DNA from: Hoplostethus atlanticus
Taxonomy: Eukaryota > Chordata > Actinopteri > Trachichthyiformes > Trachichthyidae
Direction: 5' to 3'
NCBI GenBank assembly: GCA_034670405.1
Contig: JAXDDX010000325.1
Location: 57,501 to 121,500, forward strand
DNA length: 64,000 bases
Shown here: in pieces, positions 12,019 to 24,533 of the stretch
Position numbering within the stretch: the stretch's first letter is position 1
How the letters are laid out: each line of letters starts with the position of its first letter
Position numbers and translations under genes: made by a program
The notes under the pieces: generated by a model
Database searches by the model: none
Told to the model about the DNA's origin: nothing
What the model saw: the letters and a program-made list of their open reading frames with translations, nothing else

Positions 12019-14863
12019 TACGCACGTGTCAGGTGTTCTGGACAGCTGCGGTGCCGACTTTGAGGATGGAGAGGAGGTCTACGACGCCATTGGTGAAGTG
12101 TTACAGGAAGTGTCGGCCGACAGCAAAAACGAGGACGACGTCAGAGACATCTGCCTCCAGATGTTCAACACACTGAAACTGTAAGTCAAGTCAACTTTAT
12201 TAGTATCGATCCCAGTGACAGTCTTCACAACGCCACATTATGAAACAAAGATTGAAAACCAGACCCCCCCAACCTCAGACCCTCAACGAGGACAAGGAAA
12301 AACTTAGGAAGAAGAGCTCGGCCAGGCTGCAGCAGACAGACCAGATCTGAAACCACCTTAGACCACGTTAGACCACGTTGGACCACATTAGACCACAGAC
12401 CCACATTTTATCACGTTAGACCACATTAGACCATCAACAGAAAATCCTACGAGAAAGATGTCGCAGTACTGTCAGACTGTTCCCAGATCAGTGTGGTTAA
12501 GTAGTTGACTGCCTTCTCTCCATCAGGAATAACTGTCACGGCTCCCAGAAGCAGGTGCTGCTGGACGCCCCGGTGCAGCTGTCCCAGATTTCTGTCGACA
12601 GTGGTAAGACCACGTTAGACCACAGATCCACGTTAGACCAAAGATCCACCTTAGATCACATTCGACCACATTAGATCACGTTAGACCACATTACACCACA
12701 TTAGACCACAGACCCACGTTGGACCACATTAGACCACATTGGACCACATTAGAGCACATTAGACCAGGTTGGACCACATTAGACCACATTGGACCACATT
12801 GGACCACATTAGACCACAGACCCACATTGGACCACATTACACCACGTTACACCACATTGGACCACGTTGGACCACATTAGACCACAGACCCACGTTGGAC
12901 CACATTAGACCACATTGGACCACATTAGACCACAGACCCACGTTGGACCACATTGGACCACATTAGACCACAGACCCACGTTGGACCACATTAGACCACA
13001 TTGGACCACATTGGACCACATTAGACCACAGACCCACATTGGACCACATTAGACCAGGTTGGACCACATTAGACCACAGACCCACGTTGGTCCACATTAG
13101 ACCAGGTTGGACCACATTAGACCACATTAGACCACATTGGACCACATTAGACCACAGACCCACGTTGGTCCACATTAGACCACATTGGACCACATTGGAC
13201 CACATTAGACCACAGACCCACATTGGACCACATTAGACCACATTAGACCACAGACCCACGTTGGTCCACATTAGACCAGGTTGGACCACATTAGACCACA
13301 TTAGACCACATTGGACCACATTAGACCACAGACCCACGTTGGACCACATTAGACCACATTGGACCACATTGGACCACATTAGACCACAGACCCACATTGG
13401 ACCACATTAGACCAGGTTGGACCACATTAGACCACAGACCCACGTTGGTCCACATTAGACCAGGTTGGACCACATTAGACCACATTAGACCACATTGGAC
13501 CACATTAGACCACAGACCCACGTTGGACCACATTAGACCACATTGGACCACATTAGACCACAGACCCACATTGGACCACATTAGACCACAGACCCACATT
13601 GGACCACATTAGACCAGGTTGGACCACATTAGACCACAGACCCACGTTGGTCCACATTAGACCACATTGGACCACATTAGACCACAGACCCACGTTGGAC
13701 CACATTAGACCACATTGGACCACAGACCCACATTGGACCACATTAGACCACAGACCCACGTTGGTCCACATTAGACCAGGTTGGACCACATTAGACCACG
13801 ACCACAGTCCCACATTGGACCACATTAGACCAGGTTGGACCACATTAGACCACAGACCCACATTGGACCACATTAGACCACAGACCCACATTGGACCACA
13901 TTAGACCAGGTTGGACCACATTAGACCACAGACCCACGTTGGTCCACATTAGACCACATTGGACCACATTAGACCACAGACCCACGTTGGACCACATTAG
14001 ACCACATTGGACCACAGACCCACATTGGACCACATTAGACCACAGACCCACATTGGACCACATTAGACCAGGTTGGACCACATTAGACCACAGTCCCACA
14101 TTGGACCACATTAGACCACAGACCCACATTGGACCACATTAGACCAGGTTGGACCACATTAGACCACAGTCCCATATTGGACCACATTAGACCAGGTTGG
14201 ACCACATTAGACCACAGTCCCACATTGGACCACATTAGACCAGGTTGGACCACATTAGACCACAGACCCACATTGGACCACATTAGACCACAGTCCCACA
14301 TTGGACCACATTAGACCACATTGGACCACATTAGACCACAGACCCACATTGGACCACATTAGACCACAGACCCACATTGGACCACATTAGACCACATTAG
14401 ACCTCTTATTAAAGCTGTATGACCTTTAACCTCCATGGTGTCATTTTACATGTGAAGTAATGACTCCTCTCCTCTCTCCTCTCTCCTCTCCTCTCTCCTC
14501 AGTGTCTACTACCAGTGATGTTCAGGGTATCTGGATGATGAAGCGTGCTCAAAACACGGTAGGACTCTGTTGTGTGGACTATTGTAGGACTCTATTGTAG
14601 GACTCTGTTGTGTGGACTCTGTTGTAGGACTTTATTGTAGGACTCTGTTGTGTGGACTCTATTGTAGGACTCTATTGTATGACTCTGTTGTGTGGACTAT
14701 TGTAGGACTCTATTGTAGGACTGTTGTGTGGACTATCTAGTGATGCTCTCTCTCCCCATTCATTTCTACCTCTCTCTACTTCTCTACTTTCTGTCTCACT
14801 CCCCGTCTCTCTCTCTCGCTCTCCCCGTCGCTCTCTCTCTCTCTCCCTGTCTCTCTCTCCCTG

Positions 14864-14895
<32 letters not shown>

Positions 14896-17800
14896 CTCTG
14901 TCCTCTCTCTCTCCCCTGTCTCTCTCTCTCTCTCCCTGTCTCTCTCTCTCTCTCTCTCCCCCGTCGCTCTCTCCCCTGTCTCTCTCCCCTGTCTCTCTCT
15001 CTCCCCTGTCTCTCTCTCTCCCTGTCTCTCTCTCTCTCCCCCGTCGCTCTCTCCCCTGTCTCTCTGTCTCTCTCTCTCTCTCTCTCCCGTCTCTGTCTCT
15101 CTCTCTCTCCCCTGTCTCTCTCTCTCCCCCGTCTCTCTCTCTCTCTCTCTCTCTCCCCCGTCTCTCTCTCTCCTGTCTCTCTCTCTCTCAGACTGTTGAT
15201 GCTAAGAAGCTGGAGAAGGCCGAGGCGAAGCTGAAAGCCAAACATGAGAGGAGGAATGAGAAGGACTCTCAGAAGACCTGCAGCCCCCTGTCAGTAGATC
15301 TATTAAACCCTGTCAGTAGATCTATAGATCTATTTAACCGTGTCTGTAGATCTATAGATCTATTTAACCCTGTCAGTAGATCTATTAAACCCTGTCAGTA
15401 GATCTATAGATCTATTTAACCGTGTCTGTAGATCTATAGATCTATTTAACCCTGTCAGTAGATCTATTAAACCCTGTCAGTAGATCTATAGATCTATTTA
15501 ACCGTGTCTGTAGATCTATAGATCTATTTAACCCTGTCAGTAGATCTATTAAACCCTGTCAGTAGATCTATAGATCTATTTAACCGTGTCTGTAGATCTA
15601 TAGATCTATTTAACCCTGTCAGTAGATCTATTAAACCCTGTCAGTAGATCTATAGATCTATTTAACCGTGTCTGTAGATCTATAGATCTATTTAACCCTG
15701 TCAGTAGATCTTTTTAACCCTGTCAGTAGATCTATTAAACCCTGTCAGTAGATCTATAGATCTATTTAACCGTGTCTGTAGATCTATAGATCTATTTAAC
15801 CCTGTCAGTAGATCTTTTTAACCGTGTCAGTAGATCCATTAAACCCTGTCAGTAGATCTATAGATCTATTTAACCCCCGTCAGTAGATCTATTTAACCCT
15901 GTCAGTAGATCTATAGATCTATCTAACCTTGTCAGTAGATCTATTAAACCCTGTCAGTAGATCTATTTAACCCTGTCAGTAGATCTATAGATCTATCTAA
16001 CCTTGTCAGTAGATCTATTAAACCCTGTCAGTAGATCTATTAAACCCTGTCAGTAGATCTATAGATCTTTTAACCGTGTCAGTAGATCCATTAAACCCTG
16101 TCAGTAGATCTATAGATCTATTAAACCCTGTCAGTAGATCTATAGATCTATTTAACCCTGTCAGTAGATCTATTTAACCCTGGCTCCTCCAGGTTTCCAT
16201 AGTGACAGTGCCCTCTGCACCCCAGGGTCTTGGAGGAGGCGTCGGCCAGCCAGGCCAGCAGTAAGAAAGAGAACCGAGTGGACCAATCAGGGAAGAACCG
16301 CAGCTATGACATCCGCATCGAGAACTTTGATGTTTCCTTTGGAGAGAGGTGGGCTGTTTGATGAACTCATGATCTGAAGTCAAGGTGACTGACCTGGGAA
16401 CAGTTAGAGAAGGACATCTGACATCTGAATACTTTCTAGGTCCCTCCTGCAGGGGGCGGAGGTATCGCTGGCGTCAGGGCGGCGCTACGGTCTGATTGGT
16501 CGTAACGGGTTGGGTAAGACGACTCTGCTGAAGATGCTGGCCAGTCGCAGCCTGCGTGTCCCCGCCCACATCTCCATCCTGCACGTGGAGCAGGAGGTTG
16601 CCGGGGACGACACTGTGGCACTGCAGAGCGTCTTGGAGAGCGACACGCTGAGGGAGGAGCTACTGGCCGAAGAGCGGCAACTCAACGCCCGCATCGCCAA
16701 CGGAACGTAAGAAACAACCATCGTTTTACCAGATCACTAGTTCTACCTGGTGTAATGACTGTAAACCAGTGAGACCAGTGAGGAGACGACTGGTAGCCTC
16801 TACCTCAACATGTTGACCCCTGAAGAGGATCAACATGTTGGAGTGATTTCTCCATCTTCCTTTCTCTCCTTCCTCCATCTGCCGTTGCCAGAAACTCTTT
16901 ATCTTTAGCTCCGTTAGACGCCCCCTGGTGGCTGGTGCTCAAATGATATTCACATATTGACCAATCTCTGTACTGAACATGACATATGTGACGTAACAGC
17001 TGAAGAGCGTTAGTGTTTGATGTGATGTCACTGCTGTGTGCTGCAGGGCTGATGGGATGGAGAGCGTCCGGCTGTCGGAGATCTACGCCAAGCTGGAGGA
17101 GATCGATGCGGACAAAGCCCCGGCCCGGTAACCAACACCACGTAACACCATGTAGAACCACAACCGATACTGGTAGACAGATGAACCTCTGTAACGCTGT
17201 AGTTGGAAATGTGGAGATGCTGGTGTCAGAAGTCACCACAGGTTTAAAGCATATCTAGAAACAGAGCCGTGAAGACCAGACCTCAGACCTGTTGGTTCAC
17301 GTGTGATTGGTTCAGGTGTTTGATTGATTTGTCTCGTCCAATCAGAGCCTCCGTCATCCTGGCCGGTCTTGGATTCTCTCCCAAGATGCAACAGCAGACC
17401 ACCAAGTAAGTATACACACACACACACACACACACACACAATCTAAGGATCTGTTTCAATGTTGATTTACTGTGTGTGTGTGTGTGTGTGCGTGCGTGTG
17501 CAGGGAGTTCTCCGGCGGTTGGAGGATGCGGTTGGCGTTGGCCAGAGCTCTGTTCGCTCGGTGAGTCGTTGATTTCTGTTACCAACGTCTTCACAGGACT
17601 TTATATTATAAGATGTGTGATCTTTGTGATGTTTCTGTTTCATTCTGATAAATAATTAAATAGTTGTTAAGAGCGATTATGAGATGTCAGATTGATCATA
17701 TCTGTTGAGTTGTGACGATGGTTCAGGACTACATCATCATCTCAGAACTGACCCCCTGTGGTGCTTCGCCTTAAATCAGTAAGATTCATTTTCCATGAAT

Positions 17801-18115
17801 CCTTGAGAGTCAGAGGGAACAGAATGATGTCTGTAGTTGGGTCAGGTTAGTTTTCACCAAAGAGACCGGTAGCGGCTACGTGCTCCTGAGCAAGGCACTG
17901 CCAGGTTGGAGGTTCAGTTCCCTGCCTAACAGTGATGTGTTCATGTGTCCCACCAGGCCGGACCTCCTGCTGCTGGACGGTGAGTCAGCAACACGCACAC
18001 ATGCATGTTACATTAGTACTAGTGGTAGTACTAGCAGCAGTAGAAGTAGTAGTACTAGTAGCAGCAGTAGTAGTAGCAGTAATAGCAGTAGTAGTAGTAG
18101 CAGTAGCAGTACCGA

Positions 18116-18147
<32 letters not shown>

Positions 18148-18178
18148 GCGATGGTGGTAGTAGTAGTAGTAGTAGCGA

Positions 18179-18214
<36 letters not shown>

Positions 18215-21200
18215 CGATGGTGGTAGTAGTAGTAGTAGTAGCGATGGTAGTAGTAGTGGTGGTAGTAGCAGTAGCGATAGTGGTAGTAGTAGTAGCGATA
18301 GTGGTAGTAGTAGTGGTAGTAGTAGTAGCGGTAGCGATAGTAGTAGTAGTAATGTTATGATTGATTAATTGATCGTGTTGTTCCAGAACCTACCAACATG
18401 TTGGATGTCAGAGCCATTCTGTGGTTGGAGAACTACCTGCAGGTACCTCCTCTCCTCTCCTCTCCTCTCCTCTCCTCTCCTCTCCTCTCTCTCTCTCTTC
18501 TCTTCTCTTCTCTTCTCTCTTCTCTTCTCTTCTCTTCTCTTCTCTTCTCTTCTCTTCTCTTCTCTTCTCTTCTCTTCTCTTCTCTTCTCCTCTTCCATAT
18601 GCCACATGGCAAATATTTTCAAATTAGCTTGCAGCTAGTATTCCCCATTGGTTTCCATGAGGAATGCTAACAATGCTACTGAGCTGGTTTCTAGTAGATA
18701 CATTCAGGAGTGTCTGTTGGAGGAAAGCCAGACTGTCAATCATTCCCTTTAACCCCGCCTACAGACATGGCAGTCCACAATCTTGGTTGTCTCCCACGAC
18801 CGCAACTTCCTCAACGCCGTGGTAACGGACATCATCCATCTCCACTCCCAGCGGCTGGACAGTTACCGTGGCGACTACGAAAACTTCATTAAGACCAAAG
18901 AAGACCGACTGAAGAACCAGCAGAGAGAATATGAGGCCCAGTTACAGTACAGAGAACACATACAGGTACTACTATTACTGCTAGTACTATTACTGCTAGT
19001 ACTACTGCTAGTACTACTGCTATTACTACTACTACTACTACTTCTACTACCACTACTACTACTACTTCTACTACCACTTCTTAGGTGCCTGCATCATTCC
19101 AGTTGGACAACATGTTTACCTGATTGTAGTTGAATCAGAACCAGTGTCACGATGCCGATGTGCCTTCAAAATGTATTGAACATTCTACTAGATGTATTGA
19201 TGGATGTATTGATCGTAACGTCTGTATAGTACTGATGAGCTGATGTGTGTTTGTGTTCCAGGTTTTCATCGACAGGTTCCGGTACAACGCCAACAGAGCA
19301 GCTCAAGTCCAGAGCAAACTCAAGCTACTGGAGAAGCTGTGAGTACAGTGGTAGAGTGAGTGGTCATGGTAATGAGCTCACATCCTGAAGAGCCTTCATC
19401 TGCAGTGTGACGTGGTAGTTAGTAGGTCAAGATTATCTGTGTGTTTCTTGATTTGAGGATTTTAGTGTTCAGTATGATTTCCACACAGTTGAAAACATCT
19501 ACTGGTAATCGTTGTGTTCCTGGTCCATCTAGTTGTCTGTATTGTTCTTCTCCAATCCTAGACGAGGTGATGTCATGGATCTAAAATATCAACAGTAACC
19601 GTCAGGTTTTGGTGTCAGCCAATCAGAATCAAAGAGCAAGGGCTTCTTTCTAGACCGACGATCAACAATCATACATGAGAAATCCATCAGAGGAGAGAGA
19701 CCAATTTCTCCACCGACAGTAGATAGACCAGAATGCAATGCAGTAGCCAGGTTAGACCAGAATGCAGTGCAGTAGCCAAGGTAGACCAGAATGCAATGCA
19801 GTAGCCAGGTTAGACCAGAATGTAATGCAGCTGGTCAGCTAACCATCACTGTCTTGTTGTTAACACATCTTGTTAGCACACTAGCTAACGTATCTAGTAG
19901 AAGCTAGCGTTAGCAGTGGCTAGTAGTCCCATGTTAACAGTAACTAAATTAGCCTGCTGGCTAGTTAGCTAGCTAACCATAGTATCTGGTCAGCTAACCA
20001 TCACTGTCTTGTTGTTAACACATCTGGTTAGCACACTAGCTAACGTATCTAGTAGAAGCTAGTGTTAGCAGTGGCTAGTAGTCCCATGTTAACAGTAACT
20101 AAACTAGCCTGCTGGCTAGTTAGCTAGCTACCAGTTAGTTCAGGTTAACTAGCTGACTCTTCTCCAGCTCCAACTCAGAGTGTTTTGGAGTAGAGACTAG
20201 GGCTAAAGACAAGACAGTTTACTGAGTCACAGTAACCTACATTTGGAGACAAATCTACCTGATCACACTGATCACTTTTACTGAGAACGTTACTGGATGA
20301 TCTACAGACACACCACAACAACCTGGTTCAGATAGTCAACTGGTTCTACTGACACATTAACTAACAGACTCCAGATCAGATGGTTGGTAGCAGGTTAGTG
20401 GTGGAACTGGAAAGCCTGTATCAGGGTCAGAGGTCATGGCACCCAGACATCATAAATGTGTTTCCATGTTAATTTGTCCTTGATCTGTGTTCTGCAGGCC
20501 TGAACTGAAGCCCTTGGAGAAGGAAACAGAGGTCACCTTAAAGTAAGAAACCAAAACTCTGTTTTCTGTTTGGTCTAGAAAAACAAACCACTTCCACTAC
20601 TTAGAATAGGACTTTACATGATGGTTGGTTACCACCATATGACTGGTAATATATGGATAGACAGACTCACTGACTGTTATTCTGATTGATTGATTGATTG
20701 ATTGAACTCTATCTTCTCCTGCAGGTTTCCTGATAACTTTGAGAAGCTGTCTCCTCCTATCCTCCAGCTAGATGAGGTAGAGTTTTACTACTCTCCAGAC
20801 CATTGTCTCTTCTCTGGACTCAACGTCTCGGCCGACCTCGAGTCACGCATCTGCATCGTACGTATCATCATTAATGAGAAACTCCATCATTCAGTCACTG
20901 CAAGGTCTTTCTTTAGTGGCATCCATTTTCAGATGAAGAGTTCACCTCCAAAACATCCATTTTACCTGAAGATGATCATTAAATGTGTGAAATCTAGAAG
21001 ATCCAGTGTGTTAAGGACTTAAGCTCCTACTATCCTTTAAAAGTGCCATCTGGTTTAAAGCTGCTCTGTGTTTCATTCACCATCAATAAACCACCACATC
21101 AATCATCAGTATAACTCCACCACTAGCAGCCTGTCAGCCTCTACCAGCCTGTCAGTCTCTACCAGTCTCAACCAGCCTGTCAGTCTCTACCAGCCTGTCA

Positions 21201-23158
21201 GCCTCTACCAGCCTGTCAGCCTCTACCAGCCTGTCAGTCTCTACCAGTCTCTACCAGCCTGTCAGTCTCTACCAGCCTCTACTCTGCATTCTACATTGTG
21301 GCCACCGGGTTGATTTGTTCCTTACTGTCCTTTTTAAAAAGTACCATCATTTGATTTAGTGTTGTGCTGTCAGTCATTTAGTCAGTACTTTTCATCTGTT
21401 TCCTGTCAGGTTGGAGAAAACGGGGCAGGAAAAACCACAATGCTCAAACTGCTAATGGGTGAGCTAACGCCAGTCAACGGTGTCAGACAATCCCACCGGT
21501 AAGACGTTCAATAGTACTTTGATCCTTGTAGTAAATAGATGGGTGGTACAGGGAACTGTTGATATGTAACGGTACTGTTTAGTCTTTAGCGGCCGTTAGC
21601 ATGCCTGCCATTGACGTCACCCGTTGACCCTGTGGTGTCTCCCTCAGGAACCTGAAGATCGGCTACTTCAGCCAGCATCACGTCGACCAGCTGGACCTGA
21701 ACGTCTGCTCTGTGGAGCTGCTGCTCAACAAATTCCCTGGTAACAACACAATGATCAGTCTGGTGATCTGGTGACAGGGTTCATTCAGTTGGCCACAGTA
21801 GGAACAGAGATCACCTGTCAATCAAACAGTGTGTTCAGTACTGTGACGTCTTTCTCCTTGGATTTTCTGTTGATGGAGTTTGAGTTCCTGTAGGTGGCGC
21901 TCTTTTCTTTGTCTGTTCAGCCACGGTGGCTATCGCTGCTCATGCTAACTACCCAGTTCTTCTGTTGAAACGTAAAACGCATCACTTCCTGTCTCCTGAG
22001 GGTTTCTCCCAGGAAAGACCTACCTGACACCGGGTGTTGAGAACAGCAGATGGAGAAGCTTCAAGATGGTTGAGGTTGATGATGTTGAGGTTCAGAGATA
22101 TAGAGGAACATGAGGAGGATTATTAGTTTAAGAGAGAAGTGCTGTAATCACCAAGCTGTTCACATATCACCATGACAACCAAGCCACAATAAACTGACCT
22201 GTCTTCCTGCCCCTCTCCTCCAGGTCGGACAGAGGAGGAGTACCGCCACCAGCTGGGAGGTTACGGTATCACCGGAGAGCTCTCCACGCGGCCGGTCGCC
22301 AGCCTGTCAGGAGGACAGAAGAGCCGGGTGGCGTTCGCCCAGATGACCATGCCATGGTGAACACCCGCCTCCTCTCTCAGCCAACTGGGGACGCTCGCCC
22401 TGCTGGGAGCTGACCAGTACAACCAGTCTACTACATTACAGTCATTTAGCAGATGCTTTTATCCAAAGCGACTTACAAGTTACAGTCGACACTACGTGGG
22501 GATCGAACCCACGACCCTGAGAGTCTCTACCGATATTGGTTCTACTGAGCAGTGCCTTGCTCACAGGCGGTGGTTGGGGGAGGGAAAGAGTGTTTCTTCC
22601 TGTCTGTGTGCCTTGCTGGTGTCCAGTCACTGACCTGTCTGTCTGGCTTCCTGTCTGTCTTCCTGTCTGTCTCCAGTCCGAACTTCTACATCCTGGACGA
22701 ACCGACCAACCACCTGGACATGGAGACCATCGAGGCGCTGGCCAAGGCGCTCAACAAGTTCAGAGTAAGAATTTGTTTCTATAGCAACCAGCTGCAGTAG
22801 CTATCAGCAAGCTGTACTGAATACTACTATAGCTACTACTACTACACTACATCTACAGACACACCACAACAACCTGGTTCAGATAGTCAACTGGTTCTAC
22901 TGACACATTACTAACTAACAGACTGATGATGGATCAGATGGCTGGATCTCAGTCTGTTGTATCCATGGTGACTAGGTGTTGGTCTGTTGTCTGTTGCAGG
23001 GCGGGGTGGTTCTGGTGTCCCATGACGAGCGTCTGATCCGGCTGGTTTGTAAGGAGTTGTGGGTTTGTGAAGGAGGGAAGGTCCGGAGGATCGAGGGCGG
23101 CTTCGACGAATACCGAGACATCCTGCAGGAGCAGTTCAGGAAAGAGGGCTACCTGTGA
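11379..23158 (+). CDS. abcf3: ABCF3, ABC-F subfamily ATPase
   Basis: Twenty-one exons: 11379-11451, 12033-12180, 12527-12603, 14503-14558, 15192-15289, 16226-16348, 16440-16706, 17047-17127, 17346-17405, 17504-17560, 17957-17979, 18387-18442, 18765-18965, 19262-19338, 20498-20542, 20725-20857, 21410-21498, 21648-21739, 22224-22356, 22677-22764, 23000-23158. They join in frame to 711 aa (human about 709). It is a soluble twin-ATPase without membrane segments; the family acts in translation-linked and antiviral or proliferation roles. First cassette: Walker [10 protein letters not shown] (212-220), signature FSGGW (330-334), Walker B LLLLDEPT (350-357), H-loop SHD (383-385). Second: GENGAGKTT (527-535), LSGGQ (613-617), ILDEPTNH (635-642), SHDE (666-669). 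The start [16 protein letters not shown] matches the family; an in-frame ATG at 11322 is upstream. All catalytic motifs are intact. Introns 2-5, 12 and 13 carry tandem arrays. Confidence 0.96.
11978..12015. repeat. (GT)n before abcf3 exon 2
   Basis: GT run ending about 18 bp before the exon 2 acceptor. Confidence 0.95.
12183..12320. repeat. Dispersed teleost repeat fragment
   Basis: Begins AAGTCAAGTCAACTTTATTA and continues to GACAAGGAAAAACTTAGG. This resembles a common teleost interspersed element starting with CAAGTCAACTTTATT and containing GGACAAGGAAAAACT. Starts two bases after the exon 2 donor. Confidence 0.5.
12352..12434. repeat. 10-bp repeat block upstream of abcf3 exon 3
   Basis: Units TTAGACCACG/A and TTGGACCACA, the same as the large array at 12604-14402, but located in intron 2 on the other side of exon 3. 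Confidence 0.9.
12604..14402. repeat. 10-bp-based minisatellite filling abcf3 intron 3
   Basis: Roughly 1.8 kb of TTAGACCACA, TTGGACCACA and CAGACCCACR units with higher-order repeats, e.g. GGTTGGACCACATTAGACCA. It starts immediately at the exon 3 donor (AGTG|GTAAGACCACGTTAGACC). The long open frames on both strands reflect the repeat. Confidence 0.96.
14559..14735. repeat. Array of donor-like units in abcf3 intron 4
   Basis: GTAGGACTCT is the intron 4 donor sequence (ACG|GTAGGACTCT) and recurs about eight times, alternating with GTTGTGTGGACTATT. Confidence 0.9.
14762..15190. repeat. Polypyrimidine (TC)n tract before abcf3 exon 5
   Basis: More than 400 bp of CTCTCT, CCCTGT and CCCGTC units on the sense strand, ending at the exon 5 acceptor CTCTCAG. 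A shorter TCTCC tract (14464-14500) precedes exon 4. Confidence 0.95.
15290..16185. repeat. 22/30-bp minisatellite repeating the abcf3 exon 5 donor
   Basis: Exon 5 ends CCCCCT|GTCAGTAGATC. The intron continues as tandem units of AACCCTGTCAGTAGATCTAT, with GTCTGTAGATC variants and 8-bp AGATCTAT duplications. More than 30 copies carry CCTGTCAGTAG or CGTGTCTGTAG. Confidence 0.95.
17412..17440. repeat. (CA)n in abcf3 intron 9
   Basis: CA run starting a few bases after the exon 9 donor; a (GT)n at 17471-17491 precedes the exon 10 acceptor. Confidence 0.95.
18016..18352. repeat. (AGT)n-rich trinucleotide repeat in abcf3 intron 11
   Basis: Interrupted AGT/GGT/GCG trinucleotides ending about 35 bp before exon 12. 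Open in several frames, giving polyserine and polyvaline pseudo-ORFs. Confidence 0.93.
18445..18595. repeat. (CTCCT)n/(CTTCT)n pyrimidine repeat
   Basis: Begins within the exon 12 donor (CTGCAG|GTACCTCCTCTCC), first as CTCCT units and then CTTCT units. Confidence 0.95.
18966..19082. repeat. (ACT)n-rich repeat at abcf3 exon 13 donor
   Basis: Donor CATACAG|GTACTACTATTACTGC; GTACTACTATT/GTACTACTGCT units follow and then ACT trinucleotides. Confidence 0.92.
19505..20385 (+). repeat. Composite dispersed repeat, copy A
   Basis: Two modules. 19505-19830 (CGTCAGGTTTTGGTGTCAGC, AGACCAGAATGCAATGCAG) recurs at 57858-58185. 19833-20385 (CTAGTAGAAGCTAGCGTTAG, GGTTCAGATAGTCAACTGG) recurs at 31436-31830 on the minus strand, at 60566-61037, and partly at 22855-22925. 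Internal tandem duplication of GGTCAGCTAACCATCACTGT at 19833 and 19987. Not coding; family not recognised. Confidence 0.85.
21120..21290. repeat. 18-bp minisatellite
   Basis: About nine copies of CAGCCTGTCAGTCTCTAC in abcf3 intron 16. Confidence 0.93.
22432..22570 (-). mobile_element. SINE/L2-type tail fragment
   Basis: On the minus strand it ends with ACTTGTAAGTCGCTTTGGAT and GCTAAATGACTGTAATGTAG. The preceding GTGGGTTCGATCCCC resembles a pol III B box. Consistent with a tRNA-headed SINE with an L2 tail in abcf3 intron 19. Confidence 0.65.
22855..22925 (+). repeat. Partial copy of the dispersed repeat
   Basis: ACAGACACACCACAACAACC through GACACATTA matches the 3' part of the element at 19833-20385. 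Confidence 0.8.
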
Positions 23159-23535
23159 GCCAATCAGCAGCTCCACGCCAAGGACTGACACACCAAGTTG
23201 CCAATTGAGTACAACCACCAGTAACACAAGCCCCGCCCACAACAACACCCCCAACTGCCAATCAACCAACATCCTCCAGTGGGGAGAATGGGAGTACAGG
23301 CAGCGATTTCCCAGCAACCCCCTCTCTCTCTGGTCAACCAACACATCGTACTTCCTGGTTGGGTACGGATGATGTAGCTAGCCAGCTGCTGATTGGTCCT
23401 GATGCCGAGTGGGAATGTTTTTCCTGGTGGGGTTAAAGGTTAAAGGTCGCTGAAACAGCATCCAGAACTCTTCTGGACTGGAACAAGTCAGATCAGAGAT
23501 GTTGAATTCACAGAGCTTATTTAAAAACAACCATC

Positions 23536-23540
23536 TGACC

Positions 23541-23581
<41 letters not shown>

Positions 23582-23582
23582 G
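23536..23582. repeat. (CTGT)n microsatellite
   Basis: Eleven CTGT units in the abcf3 3' region. Otherwise 23159-24533, the convergent interval between abcf3 and the YqaJ-like gene, holds the abcf3 3' UTR and no recognisable gene. Confidence 0.92.
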
Positions 23583-23845
23583 ACCCCCCTCCCCCTCCCC
23601 CTCCCCTCAATCAGATCAACATGGAAGTTCATTGTCAGACTAAAACAGTTTTTCAGGAACAAAGAAAGGAATGCTTATTTTTGTCATTGACGGTCATGTA
23701 TTTTGGAAATTCTGCAATGAGCTTCAGGACCCAAATGGTCATGAAACTCACTCAACACATAAATGACAATGGGGAATTTTACATTCAAGGAAGAAAAACA
23801 TTGCAGTAATGTGTTTTGTTTTGTTTTTTTTTGCAACAGCAGCAA

Positions 23846-23851
23846 AATAAA
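23846..23851 (+). terminator. Candidate abcf3 polyadenylation signal
   Basis: AATAAA about 690 bp after the abcf3 stop codon; the nearest canonical hexamer seen. Use of it is inferred. Confidence 0.45.
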
Positions 23852-24533
23852 ACCTACAACTCGTGCTAACAGCTTATGGATTCAGTTATTTGTCATGGTA
23901 TTAAAAAAGGCCGAAAGTTATGGAAAATGGATCATGGTTTTCTAAACATCATGTGAAAGAGAACAGAGACTCTGATGGATACTGGTCCTGGAGATGCTGC
24001 TGGAGGTCCTGGGATAGTCCTGGAAGTTGAGTAAACCAGTTTGGAACCCTTTCATAACTCAACATGCAGGTTGGATTAATTCAGTTTACAATCATTACTA
24101 CACAAACTCCTGATTAGTTGTCAGTGATCAATACCTCAGTCAATCAGTTTGGGACTGAAAAACGTCTTCAGGACAAATTCAGCTCTGTTGGTTGTTTCTC
24201 TTACTCTTTAAAAGTCTGTAGATCTCAATTTCACCCAAAATGTCACATAATTTCACAAAACAGGTAGAGGGCGCTGTAATCCACAAGCTAACGTCAAGTT
24301 ACAGTTTTACCCAGAATCCCTTATGGATCAGCTCACTAGTGTAACAACCCCTCACACACTGCTGCTTCTCTTTAAACGTTTGGGATCAATAAACCCCAAA
24401 AGGAAGCAAACGGCCGACTTCAGTTTCCTGTAACATCCATGTATCCGATATTTTAACCCCCTAGTGCTGAAATCAGGCCGGGTTACTGGCGGGGGGATTG
24501 AACTGGGGACCTTTTGGCTACCGGACGCTCCCT

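Noticed and set aside
12604..14402. Regularly spaced repeats reminiscent of a CRISPR array
   Set aside because: Units are contiguous without unique spacers, no cas genes are present, and the genome is vertebrate.
14796..15401. 225-residue plus-strand frame containing abcf3 exon 5
   Set aside because: Mostly (TC)n repeat before the exon and the 30-bp array after it; only 15192-15289 is coding.
17880..18368. Polyserine open frame
   Set aside because: AGT trinucleotide repeat in abcf3 intron 11; only the 23-bp exon 17957-17979 is coding, in a different frame.
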